From assembly GCA_905480195.1 (NCBI GenBank), contig CAJQPN010000004.1, positions 55,640-119,639 on the forward strand: DNA of 64,000 nucleotides, in the 5' to 3' direction. The notes below the pieces were generated by a model that was not told the origin of the DNA, did no database searches, and saw nothing but the letters and a program-made list of their open reading frames with translations. This DNA is from an uncultured Acidimicrobiales bacterium. Lineage in GTDB: Bacteria; Actinomycetota; Acidimicrobiia; Acidimicrobiales; Aldehydirespiratoraceae. Below, piece by piece: positions 33,797 to 41,608 of this stretch (its first letter is position 1; every line of letters starts with the position of its first letter). Position numbers and translations under genes: made by a program.

Positions 33797-34630
33797 CTAC
33801 TCGACGGTGGGGCGGTTGACGAACCGGCCGGCGCGCTCACTCCAACTCCAGCCGCTTCCCGCCAAGGTGCCACCGTCGACGGGGATGTTGTGGCCCGTGA
33901 CGAACGAACTCAGATCTGAAGCCAAGAACAGCACTACTCGTGCCGTTTCGTCCGGCCACCCGACCCTCCCGAGCGGCGCCCAGTTCCTCCACGCTGCGAC
34001 ATTGCGGTCGGCAGGGCGGCGGAGATAGTCGACCTGGGGTGTCTGGGTGAGGTCGGGGCCGACGCCGTTGACCCGCACACCGTGGCGGCCGACTCCTGCG
34101 GCGAGCGATACGGTGAAGTGAGCGGCGGCCGCCTTCATTGCGGCATAGACCGGCTCGCCGGGGTAGCCCCGCATCGCTTCGACCGAGTGGATGTTGACGA
34201 TGCTGCCCTCGCCGTTGTCGATCATTTGGGGCAGAAACGCCCTCGTCACGGCGAAGAGGTGGAGCAGATTGACGTCGTACATCGCCTGCCACGACTCGGG
34301 GTCGCTGTCGGGAAAGCGCACCGCCGGTCGGTAGTCGCCGACGTTGTTCACGAGCACAGCGGGTGTGGGTGTCGTGTTTGCGAACAGCGCGACTTGCGCT
34401 GGGTCGCGCACGTCGACGGTGTGGGCCGTCACGCCGTGGAGCCCGTTGAGATCGGAAACGAGCCGGGCATCGATCTCTGCGACGTGGACATCGGCACCGT
34501 GGGCAACGAACAACTCGACGACGGCTCGTCCGATGCCCGTGCCGCCGCCAGTGACGACGGCGCTCTGTCCACCGAGTAGGCGATTCCAGTCACCAACCGC
34601 TGGGACGTCGGAGGGGGAGAGGCTTGGCAC
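33797..34630 (-). CDS. Short-chain dehydrogenase/reductase
   Basis: 277 residues from the GTG at 34630, the start closest to the domain; the frame is open much further upstream through the rpsF leader, but that is not SDR-like. The cofactor motif is TGGGTGIGRAVVELF, followed by LVNNVGDY and the catalytic set S (IVNIHSVEAM) and YAAMK. An acidic residue after the second strand (HVAEIDA) favours NAD(H). The substrate is unknown. Confidence 0.88.
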   Translation of the reverse strand: MPSLSPSDVPAVGDWNRLLGGQSAVVTGGGTGIGRAVVELFVAHGADVHVAEIDARLVSDLNGLHGVTAHTVDVRDPAQVALFANTTPTPAVLVNNVGDYRPAVRFPDSDPESWQAMYDVNLLHLFAVTRAFLPQMIDNGEGSIVNIHSVEAMRGYPGEPVYAAMKAAAAHFTVSLAAGVGRHGVRVNGVGPDLTQTPQVDYLRRPADRNVAAWRNWAPLGRVGWPDETARVVLFLASDLSSFVTGHNIPVDGGTLAGSGWSWSERAGRFVNRPTVE

Positions 34631-34791
34631 AGACCGACCGTAGGGGATGAGCGAGTGCCGGGCTCGGACGCTGTCACACCCCGGCCGCATCATGGAACCA
34701 TGTCGTGGCGCAGCAGCATCGGCGGTAGCATCAGTTGGCCCCTCTCGGGGGGCGTCTTGTCCTTCGGGCGAGATATTGCCAACCCATCCGA

Positions 34792-34827
34792 CCCCTGCCC
34801 CGAGGAGGGGCCCCGGTGAACACCGGG
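34792..34827 (+). promoter_or_regulatory. Possible rpsF leader hairpins
   Basis: Two short stems lie just before the rpsF ribosome site: CCCCT (34792-34796) with AGGGG (34806-34810), and CCCGGT (34812-34817) with ACCGGG (34822-34827) closing a GAAC loop. The rpsF-rpsR operons of many bacteria are autoregulated by an S6:S18-binding leader RNA. I cannot show that this is that motif, only that its place is right. Confidence 0.35.
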
Positions 34828-34847
34828 TCCAGAGGAGGTGAGTGCCT

Positions 34848-35195
34848 GTGATCACACGGGTGTACGAATTGATGATCATCATCGACAGTGACGTCGCCGA
34901 CACCGACGTCATGAAGGTGATGCAGCGCGTGGAAGGTCTCGTCACCGATGAAGGTGGGCGACTGGCGTCGACCAACAACTGGGGTCGCCGCAAGTTCGCG
35001 TACGAGATCAAGCACAAGACCGAGGGCACCTACGTGGTTTGGGAGATCGTCACCGAATCAGCAGGTCTGCCAAACACGGAGCGTCAGCTGCGACTCGCGG
35101 ACGACATCGTTCGCCACAAGTTGTTCCGTCTTCCCGAGAAGGAGGCCACGAAGCGTGGTCTCCTGGGTGACGCAGCGCCAGCCCAAGCTGGCTGA
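34848..35195 (+). CDS. rpsF: 30S ribosomal protein bS6
   Basis: 115 residues from the GTG at 34848, which is 9 nt after a GGAGG; the GTG at 34842 is only 3 nt away from it. The sequence VITRVYELMIIIDSDVAD, then LASTNNWGRRKFAYEIKHKTEGTYVVWEI is characteristic of bS6, which binds 16S rRNA together with bS18. First gene of the rpsF-ssb-rpsR-rplI-dnaB cluster. Ssb begins 17 nt downstream. Confidence 0.96.
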   Translation: MITRVYELMIIIDSDVADTDVMKVMQRVEGLVTDEGGRLASTNNWGRRKFAYEIKHKTEGTYVVWEIVTESAGLPNTERQLRLADDIVRHKLFRLPEKEATKRGLLGDAAPAQAG

Positions 35196-35212
35196 CGAGG
35201 AGGTACGTAGAA

Positions 35213-35668
35213 ATGGCATTCGACAACACCATCACGGTCGTGGGCAACGTGACCCGTGATCCGGAACTTCGGTTCACGCAGGGCGGCATGGCTGTCGCCA
35301 ACTTTGGCGTAGCGTGGAACAAGCGCAAGCAAGACGGCGAGGAGGAGGTCAGCTTCTTCGACGTCAGCTGCTTCCGACAGCTTGCCGAGAACGTCGCCGA
35401 GTCACTCACCAAGGGCTCTCGCGTCGTCATCTACGGCATGCTGCAGCAGCGCAGCTGGGATACGCCCGACGGTGATCGCCGCTCCAAAATCGAGATCATC
35501 GCTGACGATGTTGCGCCGAGTCTCAAGTGGGCGTCGGCCGACATCCGCAAGAACGAGACGCGTAGTGATGGCGGCGGGCAGTTCGGTGGAGGCGGGGGCG
35601 GCCAGCAGCGCCGCCCCGAGCCCGACCCAGCGCCCCCCGCCTACGACATGGACGAAGAGCCCTTCTAG
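35213..35668 (+). CDS. ssb: Single-stranded DNA-binding protein
   Basis: 151 residues. The OB fold begins DNTITVVGNVTRDPELRFTQGG and contains VSFFDVSCFRQLAENVAESLTKGSRVVIYG. A Gly/Gln/Pro-rich linker (about residues 118-143) ends in the acidic tip DMDEEPF that recruits replication and repair proteins. It coats single-stranded DNA. It lies between rpsF and rpsR as in most actinobacteria. Confidence 0.97.
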   Translation: MAFDNTITVVGNVTRDPELRFTQGGMAVANFGVAWNKRKQDGEEEVSFFDVSCFRQLAENVAESLTKGSRVVIYGMLQQRSWDTPDGDRRSKIEIIADDVAPSLKWASADIRKNETRSDGGGQFGGGGGGQQRRPEPDPAPPAYDMDEEPF

Positions 35669-35754
35669 GGCGCCGCAATACCCGCAAAACGCACCGGAGC
35701 CCTTCCGATCTTCATCGGCATGGGCTCGCAATCTGACGAAGAGAGTTTGAAGCA

Positions 35755-36246
35755 ATGGCCAAGGTCAAGAAGCGCGGCAAGATCAGTAAGAACGACAGTC
35801 GCCGCAACAAGAAGAAGACATCCGTCCTCGTAACAGAAAAGATCGAGTACGTCGACTGGAAGGATGTGAATCTGCTCCGCCGATTCGTTTCCGAGCGGTC
35901 GAAAATCCGTGCTCGGCGTGTCTCGGGCAACAACGCCCAGCAACAGAAGATGGTCGCCGATGCGATCAAGGTCGCTCGCGAGATGGCGTTGATTCCGTAT
36001 GCGAGTCGGGTCACCAGTCAGCGCGGCGGTCGTGGAGATCGTGGAGATCGTGGAGATCGCGGAGATCGCGGAGATCGCGGCGATCGTGGAGATCGCGGTG
36101 GACGCGCCGATGGCGCTCCACCTCGCCCGCAGAGCCCACCTCCTGGGGCGGAAGACGAGGTTGGCGAAGAGGCCATCTCCAACGAGGAAGCCGTCGCTGC
36201 GGTCGAGGGTGTCACCATGAATGCGGCTGACGAGGGGAGCGAGTGA
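35755..36246 (+). CDS. rpsR: 30S ribosomal protein bS18 with a Gly-Asp-Arg repeat extension
   Basis: 163 residues, about twice the usual 75-90. The first 85 are a normal bS18 ([53 protein letters not shown]). Residues 94-114 are seven Gly-Asp-Arg triplets from a 9-nt DNA repeat, and residues 115-163 are a Pro- and then Glu/Ala-rich acidic tail. The extension is in frame to a single stop, and the rplI start overlaps that stop, so it is not a frameshift artefact at the end. Its job is unknown; it would project from the ribosome platform. Confidence 0.92.
   Translation: MAKVKKRGKISKNDSRRNKKKTSVLVTEKIEYVDWKDVNLLRRFVSERSKIRARRVSGNNAQQQKMVADAIKVAREMALIPYASRVTSQRGGRGDRGDRGDRGDRGDRGDRGDRGGRADGAPPRPQSPPPGAEDEVGEEAISNEEAVAAVEGVTMNAADEGSE
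36034..36096 (+). repeat. Seven tandem 9-bp repeats (GGAGATCGT/C) in rpsR
   Basis: Seven consecutive copies of GGNGATCGY encode Gly-Asp-Arg. Differences lie almost entirely at the third base of the Gly and Arg codons (GGA or GGC, CGT or CGC), so the amino acid unit has been kept while the DNA has drifted slightly. Such arrays can change copy number by slippage. Confidence 0.9.
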
Positions 36247-36692
36247 TGAAGGTCGTTCTCCGCTCTGATGTCGACGGTCTCGGCCGGAAGGGCGAGATCA
36301 TGGACGTGGCTGACGGCTACTTCCGCAACTTCCTGGCTCCGAAGGGTTTGGCCTTGAAGGCCACTGCGGGGGTCGAACACCAGGCCGAGGCGATGCGGCG
36401 CACCGCAGCCCTGCGTGACGCAGCCTCCAAGGCTGATGCCGAGGAGATCGCCACCAAGCTCGTTCCGCAGACGATCACGATCGCAGCGAAGGCCGGTGAT
36501 GGCGGCCGTCTGTTCGGGTCGGTGGGCGCGCAAGAGATCGTCGGCGCGATCGATGCGCAAGTCGGTGCGATCATCGATCGTCGAACGCTGGACCTTGAGG
36601 CTCCGATCAAGGATCTCGGTGAGCATTCGGTCATGTGCACACTCCATCCGGAGGTTGCGTTCCCGATTACGGTCTCGGTCATCGAGGAGTGA
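36246..36692 (+). CDS. rplI: 50S ribosomal protein bL9
   Basis: 148 residues from the ATG at 36246, with GGGAG 6 nt upstream; the GTG immediately before it is less likely. [40 protein letters not shown] is the bL9 N-terminal domain, followed by the connecting helix and the C-terminal domain ending [10 protein letters not shown]. It overlaps the rpsR stop codon by one base. It is the last ribosomal gene before dnaB. Confidence 0.96.
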   Translation: MKVVLRSDVDGLGRKGEIMDVADGYFRNFLAPKGLALKATAGVEHQAEAMRRTAALRDAASKADAEEIATKLVPQTITIAAKAGDGGRLFGSVGAQEIVGAIDAQVGAIIDRRTLDLEAPIKDLGEHSVMCTLHPEVAFPITVSVIEE

Positions 36693-36704
36693 GTTTCGTG
36701 CGGA

Positions 36705-36739
36705 TCGCTGTGGACAACCACTGTGGTTGTCCACAGCGA
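36705..36739. promoter_or_regulatory. Perfect inverted repeat with two consensus DnaA boxes, upstream of dnaB
   Basis: TCGCTGTGGACAACCAC (36705-36721), a single T, then its exact complement (36723-36739). Each arm contains one perfect TTGTCCACA, in head-to-head orientation. It starts 13 nt after the rplI stop and ends 75 nt before dnaB. These are the only exact TTGTCCACA boxes I found in the window, better than any in the dnaA region. DnaA may bind here to regulate dnaB or titrate DnaA; as RNA it would form a 17-bp hairpin with no T-run after it. Confidence 0.85.
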
Positions 36740-36813
36740 ATCCCACCGGAATCCCGCAGTATCCACTGCGTTTCAACTAGTGACCCACAGGGGTTCGGGG
36801 GCATGCTCGCGCG

Positions 36814-38172
36814 ATGGTCATGAGCGACTTCGAAGCAGCGACTGCGGCCCGGGTTCCCCCGCACAATCTCGAAGCAGAGGAATCCCTTCTTGGGGCGATG
36901 CTGCTCTCGCGCGATGCCATCGCCGATGCTGTCGAGCACACAGAGACCGAACACTTCTACCGTCCAGCGAACGCGCACGTCTTCGATGCGGTCTCCGGGC
37001 TCTATGCATCAGGTGATCCGGCCGATCCCGTCACCGTTGCCGCTGAACTCGAACGAATGGGTGTGCTCGAGATGGTCGGGGGTCTCGACGGCCTGATCAG
37101 TCTGCAGGTCAACACTCCAGCGACGTCGAACGCGTCGAAGTACGCCCAGATCGTCGCCGAGCGCTACTTATTGCGTCGGTTGATCGAGACGGCCAACCAG
37201 ATCGCCGACATCGGCTACTCACGACCTGAAGACGTCGCTCGTGCGGTCGATGAAGCCGAAAACATGATGTTCCAAGTTGCGCAGGGTCGCGTCGCCGACT
37301 CGATGGGGGAGATCCGAGATTTGCTCGACGCCACGCTTGACCGCCTCGAACATCTGTATGAACTGGGCGACGGCATCACCGGCACGCCCACGGGATTCAT
37401 CGATCTCGACGAACTCCTGTCCGGGCTTCAACCGAACGCCCTCATCATTGTCGGAGCTCGCCCCGCCATGGGAAAGACCGCATTCGCGCTGAACATCGCA
37501 TCGCATGCGGCTGTTCGCGAAAACAAACCGGTACTCATTTTCAGCATGGAGATGGGACACCTTGAGCTCACCCAACGCATGCTCTGCAGCGAGGCCAACG
37601 TCGATGCGAAGAACATGCGTGACGGCAAGCTCAACGAAGACGATTGGCAGCGAATCTCCAACGGCATCGGACGCCTCGCTGAATCCCCGATGTGGATTGA
37701 TGACAACCCGAACCTCACGATCATGGAGATCCGGGCCAAGGCCCGACGTCTCAAAAGTCGTGCTGGCGACCTCGGGCTTGTCGTCGTCGATTACCTCCAG
37801 CTGATGACCGGTCGGTCGAGTGCGGAGAGCCGTCAAGTCGAGGTTGCAGAGATCTCTCGTGGCCTCAAGATCCTCGCCCGCGAACTTGAGTGTCCCGTCC
37901 TCGGGTTGTCGCAGCTGTCCCGAAACCTCGAAATGCGACAGGACAAGCGACCAATGCTCGCAGACCTGCGCGAGTCGGGCTCGATCGAGCAGGACGCAGA
38001 CGTCGTGATGTTCTTGTATCGCGACGAGGTCTACCACCCTGGTGGTGACTCCGAAGGCATGGCCGAGGTCATTGTTGCGAAGCACAGAAACGGTCCAACC
38101 GGAACCATTCAGCTCGGATTCGTCCCGCGGTTCGCGGCCTTCCGTAATCTGACTCGACGCGATGCCGTCTAA
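36814..38172 (+). CDS. dnaB: Replicative DNA helicase DnaB
   Basis: 452 residues; a start at 36820 is also possible. The N-terminal domain begins PPHNLEAEESLLGAMLLSRDAI. The RecA-like domain has Walker A GARPAMGKTAFALNIA, PVLIFSMEMGHLELTQRML, LVVVDYLQLM and the arginine-finger region DLRESGSIEQDADVVMFLYRDE. It unwinds DNA ahead of the replisome. No intein is present, in contrast to M. tuberculosis. It is the last gene of the rpsF cluster. Confidence 0.97.
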   Translation: MVMSDFEAATAARVPPHNLEAEESLLGAMLLSRDAIADAVEHTETEHFYRPANAHVFDAVSGLYASGDPADPVTVAAELERMGVLEMVGGLDGLISLQVNTPATSNASKYAQIVAERYLLRRLIETANQIADIGYSRPEDVARAVDEAENMMFQVAQGRVADSMGEIRDLLDATLDRLEHLYELGDGITGTPTGFIDLDELLSGLQPNALIIVGARPAMGKTAFALNIASHAAVRENKPVLIFSMEMGHLELTQRMLCSEANVDAKNMRDGKLNEDDWQRISNGIGRLAESPMWIDDNPNLTIMEIRAKARRLKSRAGDLGLVVVDYLQLMTGRSSAESRQVEVAEISRGLKILARELECPVLGLSQLSRNLEMRQDKRPMLADLRESGSIEQDADVVMFLYRDEVYHPGGDSEGMAEVIVAKHRNGPTGTIQLGFVPRFAAFRNLTRRDAV

Positions 38173-38219
38173 CGACCGGCCGCCAACGGGCGTCAACGGG
38201 CACTGGCCGACGGTCGTTG
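38171..38219 (+). terminator. Possible dnaB terminator hairpin
   Basis: AACGACCG (38171-38178) and CGGTCGTT (38212-38219) bracket an inner GGCC pair right after the dnaB stop codon. The loop is long and no clear T-run follows, so it is a weak candidate. Confidence 0.35.
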
Positions 38220-38250
38220 GGGTCGTGACTGTTTGACTACGTTCGGTGCC

Positions 38251-38967
38251 ATGGACCGAGCCCTGACGGCAACCCTTGGTTTCGTCGTCGCAGTTGTGTT
38301 GGTGCTCGCACTGGCGGCGGTAGTTCTGACCGTCAGAGGCGATGACGCTGATCGACCGGCAGCGGTCGCTGCCACCGATCCGAAGGTGATCGAGGGAGTT
38401 TCCTTCCCGGCGATCGACCACGACCCAGCCGCTGCTGCGGACCTTGTGGAGGTGTGGGAGCGGTGGCGCAACGCTTCGTTCGTGAGCATCGGCACATGGA
38501 CGCGAACGATCGACGGGATCACCGATCCACTGACCGGTGACGTCTACACGGCCCAGGATCCGCCGCGGCGCCTCTCCATTCGCCTGGGTGCTATTGCGGA
38601 GAACATCGACGGCTTGATTGCTGCGTGTTCTCCGGCCGAGGACGACGAGGTGCTTGCTCCTGCCTGTGTACGTGGTGAGGGCATCGGCTACGGGGAGCGG
38701 GTTGCGGCCGAACTCGCGCTCGTTGAGCAGTATGTGGGCGGACCAAATCGGCTCTATGACGTGGCGACGGACGGCGGGTGCTTCCAGGCGGAGTTGATTG
38801 GACCTGCCCTGGCGTCGCCCTGGGGCAGCTGGGCCGAGTTCTGTTTCGACGACGAGAGCGGTGCGCTGCGGCTTGCGCGTATCCGGCGACCGAGCGCCAT
38901 CGACCTCGAGTCCATTCATACGATCCGCACCGAGGTGTCCGCGATCGATTTCGAGGCATCCGGCTGA
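38251..38967 (+). CDS. Membrane-anchored exported protein of unknown function
   Basis: 238 residues from the ATG at 38251; a TTG at 38233 would add six residues. A single hydrophobic N-terminal segment (residues 8-28, LGFVVAVVLVLALAAVVLTV) would anchor or export it. The rest is a globular domain with four cysteines (AACSPAEDDEVLAPAC; DGGCFQAEL; FCFDD), probably forming disulfides outside the cell. I do not recognise the family. It is followed closely by another small membrane protein gene. Confidence 0.65.
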   Translation: MDRALTATLGFVVAVVLVLALAAVVLTVRGDDADRPAAVAATDPKVIEGVSFPAIDHDPAAAADLVEVWERWRNASFVSIGTWTRTIDGITDPLTGDVYTAQDPPRRLSIRLGAIAENIDGLIAACSPAEDDEVLAPACVRGEGIGYGERVAAELALVEQYVGGPNRLYDVATDGGCFQAELIGPALASPWGSWAEFCFDDESGALRLARIRRPSAIDLESIHTIRTEVSAIDFEASG

Positions 38968-38973
38968 GCAGCT

Positions 38974-39264
38974 GTGGCGCGTGTGCCGTCGGCCGTGCTG
39001 CTGGCGGTGCGTGGGCCCGTGTTGTCGAGGCCCGAGGTCGGAGCGCATCATGGCCCTGTGTTCCTTGGGGAAGATTTGCTCGCATGGTTGGTGCTGGCGG
39101 TTGGGGCGGCAATGGCAGTCGGCAACGCGTTGGCGTTGGTTCGCCCGCCCGAGCAGCGCCGCCATGACGACGATTTGACGCAGGCGCCGGTGGGTCGGGC
39201 TGTGGTCTACATCGTGATCGGCGTGGTCGCTGCGATCTGGGGCCTCGCCACGCTTGCCACCTGA
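38974..39264 (+). CDS. Small two-helix membrane protein, unknown function
   Basis: 96 residues from a GTG 6 nt after the previous stop. Two hydrophobic segments (about residues 35-57, DLLAWLVLAVGAAMAVGNALALV, and 76-94, AVVYIVIGVVAAIWGLATL) flank a short charged loop EQRRHDDDL. No family recognised. Probably co-transcribed with the upstream exported protein. Confidence 0.6.
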   Translation: MARVPSAVLLAVRGPVLSRPEVGAHHGPVFLGEDLLAWLVLAVGAAMAVGNALALVRPPEQRRHDDDLTQAPVGRAVVYIVIGVVAAIWGLATLAT

Positions 39265-39415
39265 CCCTGTCGAAGCTGCGGGCCAGCGCATGCGGAGGGC
39301 GTGCCCCGAGTGTTGGAAGAGAGAGGGGGCGGGAGCCGAACGAGTGCGCCAGCACTCCGAAGAGCGCTGGAAGCGATGCGTTGGAGGTGTTCAACCCCCA
39401 CCCTTCCTCTCGAGC

Positions 39416-39437
39416 CTGATGGGGGCGAAACCATCAG
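39416..39437. terminator. Possible bidirectional terminator
   Basis: CTGATGG (39416-39422) and CCATCAG (39431-39437) with an 8-nt loop, between converging genes. No strong T-run follows in either direction. Nothing else clear is seen in the 219-nt gap 39265-39483. Confidence 0.35.
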
Positions 39438-39483
39438 ACGTCAGTGGTAACGGTTCGGTCGGTAGCCGCCTTGAGCGGAAATC

Positions 39484-40332
39484 TCAGCTGTCGGGACGTT
39501 TGTTCCACACTGGTGCGCGCTTCTCGATGAACGCGGCGGTCGCCTCTCGATAGTCGGGTTCGGTCATCATCTGGTCGAGCCGGCGCTGGGCGTCTCGGAC
39601 CGAGCGACTTGGATCGTCGTGGGTGGCGTCAGCGGTCAGTTGGCGCTTGGTGGCGCGCAGAGCGTGTGGGCTGACCTGTCCGACGAGCGTGCGGGCGAGT
39701 TCGAGTGCTGCCCCGGCGCTGTCGGCATCAACGAGCCGGTTCACGAGGCCGAGGTCGAACGCCTCATCGCTGGTAAAGCGGCGGCTGGTCAGGAGCAGAT
39801 CGGTGGCTCGGCCCTGCCCGATGATGCGAGGCAGGATCCACGACAGCCCGTATTCGGCGGGCAGGTTCAGCTTGCCGTGAGCCGTCGTCCAGACGGCACC
39901 ACTGATCGCGACCCGCAGGTCGCACCAGCAGGCGAGGGCGAGGCCCACTCCGGCGGCAGCCCCGTTGACCGCTGCGATGGTGATGGTTTCCATGCCCCAG
40001 AGGTGGGCGAAATCAGCATCGAACTCGTCGGCGGTGCCGTACCCCGGCATCGCAAGGTCAAGGGGGGTACCGGCGTCGTAGCCGCCCCGATCGGCGTGAC
40101 CTTCCAGAGCCTGGGCGTCAGCCCCAGGGCAGAACGCCTGACCTTCGACATCGGCCGTGATGATCACAACCTGGATCGAGGCTTCGTCTTCGGCTCGCTG
40201 GAGTAGGTGCCGCAATTCGGTGTGCATTCGGCCGGTCCATGCGTTGTGGCGCCGGGGTCGGCTCAAGGTGATGGTTGCGATCGGCGAATCGTCGCCGACG
40301 CCGACGCTCCAGCGGGTCGTTTTCAGGTCCAC
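39484..40332 (-). CDS. Enoyl-CoA hydratase/isomerase family protein
   Basis: 282 residues from a GTG, 3 nt after the PLP-enzyme gene. Crotonase-fold landmarks: ITLSRPRRHNAWT, AFCPGADAQALEG (oxyanion-hole loop), AAVNGAAAGVGLALACWCDLRVA, and LPAEYGLSWILPRIIG. The protein acts on an acyl-CoA thioester, most likely hydration or isomerisation of a double bond. Substrate unknown. Confidence 0.9.
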   Translation of the reverse strand: MDLKTTRWSVGVGDDSPIATITLSRPRRHNAWTGRMHTELRHLLQRAEDEASIQVVIITADVEGQAFCPGADAQALEGHADRGGYDAGTPLDLAMPGYGTADEFDADFAHLWGMETITIAAVNGAAAGVGLALACWCDLRVAISGAVWTTAHGKLNLPAEYGLSWILPRIIGQGRATDLLLTSRRFTSDEAFDLGLVNRLVDADSAGAALELARTLVGQVSPHALRATKRQLTADATHDDPSRSVRDAQRRLDQMMTEPDYREATAAFIEKRAPVWNKRPDS

Positions 40333-40335
40333 CGG

Positions 40336-41586
40336 CTACTCCAGCGTCGCATATGAGGTTGAACGATCATTGGCTGCTTGACCGAGGGTTGCGGCAACGG
40401 AATCGGCCAGATCGGCGAGGAACTGATCGGCGACGGGGACGTTGCCGTTGCTGATCGTTGCGTGCAACGAGTCGGGGCGGTGTTGACGATCGAGGTACCA
40501 GCCCCGCTCGGCAAGAGCGTCGCCGACGGCGAAGATGTCGAGGCGCTCGTGCCAGCCGTCCGCGATCGTGATCGCCATGAGTTGGGCGACGGGTTTGCCG
40601 ACGATGGTCAAGCCGTCGATGGCGTGCACCCCTTCTCGGATCTTGCGGGCGGTGTCGATGGTTGTTCGGGTCAGGCGTTCGTAACCGTCAAGACCAAGAC
40701 GCTGCATGACCGCCCATGCACTCGCCATCGGTTGCCCGGACCGGCTGCCCTGCATGCTCGGCGAGGCATAGAACCCGCCGAGCCAGTCATCGAAGGTGTA
40801 CGTCTGATAGCGGCGGAGGTTTTTGGAGCGGTGGAGGATGATCGAGGCCCCTTTCGGCGCGTATCCGAGCTTGTGCACATCGAGCGAGATTGTGGTGACG
40901 CCCGGAACCCGGAAGTCCCACAGTGGGATCTCTTCGCCCAGGCGTTCCATGAAGGGGAGGATGAACCCGCCCATGCACGCGTCGACGTGCATGTTGGCAT
41001 CGACTGCTGTAGCGAGCGCAGCGAGTTCTTCGATGGGGTCGATCACCCCTTGGGGGTACTGCGGGGCGGAGCCTACGACGAGGACCGTGCGGTCGGTGAT
41101 GGCGCCAGCCATCGCCGCTATGTCACAGCGGTAATCGGCAGCGACCGGCACGACGATTGTGTCGAGCCCGAAGTAGTGCGCGCCCTTATGGAACGCAGCA
41201 TGCGCGCTGTCGGCGAGAACGATCTCGCCTCGGTCGATACCGCGCTGCTCGCGGGCTCGCTCGCGTGCCGACTTGACCGCCATGAGGATTGACTCCGTGC
41301 CGCCAGAGGTCATGAAACCAGCAGCTTCATCACCGTGGAGCAGTTCCGCCATCGAGCCGACAACCTGGCGCTGGATCTCGCCGAGCGAGGGCATGGCGAG
41401 CGTGTTCAGTGCGTTCTCGTGGAGGTACATGGAGGCCGCAGCTTCAGCAATGGCGTGCACCTCGGGGCCGCCGTCGTACACGAGCCCGAAGGTGCGGCCA
41501 TCACGCCACTTGGCGTCGTCGACCCGCAGGGTTTCGAGTTGTCTGATGATCTCGTCGTGCTCGCGACCGCGCTCAGGGAGGCTCAT
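40336..41586 (-). CDS. PLP-dependent decarboxylase / sphingosine-phosphate-lyase-like enzyme
   Basis: 416 residues from the ATG at 41586; the frame extends upstream to 42084 antisense to the next gene and is ignored. The group II decarboxylase fold shows FMTSGGTESILMAVKSARERAR, VDACMGGFILPFME (D202) and SLDVHKLGYAPKGASIIL, with K239 as the PLP Schiff-base lysine. Closest in style to sphinganine-1-phosphate aldolase and similar lyases. Its neighbour is an enoyl-CoA hydratase 3 nt downstream. The substrate is not clear. Confidence 0.85.
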   Translation of the reverse strand: MSLPERGREHDEIIRQLETLRVDDAKWRDGRTFGLVYDGGPEVHAIAEAAASMYLHENALNTLAMPSLGEIQRQVVGSMAELLHGDEAAGFMTSGGTESILMAVKSARERAREQRGIDRGEIVLADSAHAAFHKGAHYFGLDTIVVPVAADYRCDIAAMAGAITDRTVLVVGSAPQYPQGVIDPIEELAALATAVDANMHVDACMGGFILPFMERLGEEIPLWDFRVPGVTTISLDVHKLGYAPKGASIILHRSKNLRRYQTYTFDDWLGGFYASPSMQGSRSGQPMASAWAVMQRLGLDGYERLTRTTIDTARKIREGVHAIDGLTIVGKPVAQLMAITIADGWHERLDIFAVGDALAERGWYLDRQHRPDSLHATISNGNVPVADQFLADLADSVAATLGQAANDRSTSYATLE

Positions 41587-41608
41587 GGGGGCACGGTAGC
41601 CTCGGCCC

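Noticed and set aside
36034..36096. CRISPR-like tandem repeats
   Set aside because: The units are 9 bp, contiguous and in frame within rpsR; there are no spacers.
36018..36776. Minus-strand frame with repeated Arg-Ser-Pro
   Set aside because: It is the reverse reading of the Gly-Asp-Arg repeat region of rpsR and of rplI.
37219..39291. Open frame of 690 codons on the minus strand across dnaB
   Set aside because: It is the antisense shadow of dnaB and the following genes. Its translation is rich in His, Arg and Gln with no recognisable domain, whereas the plus strand encodes a clear DnaB.
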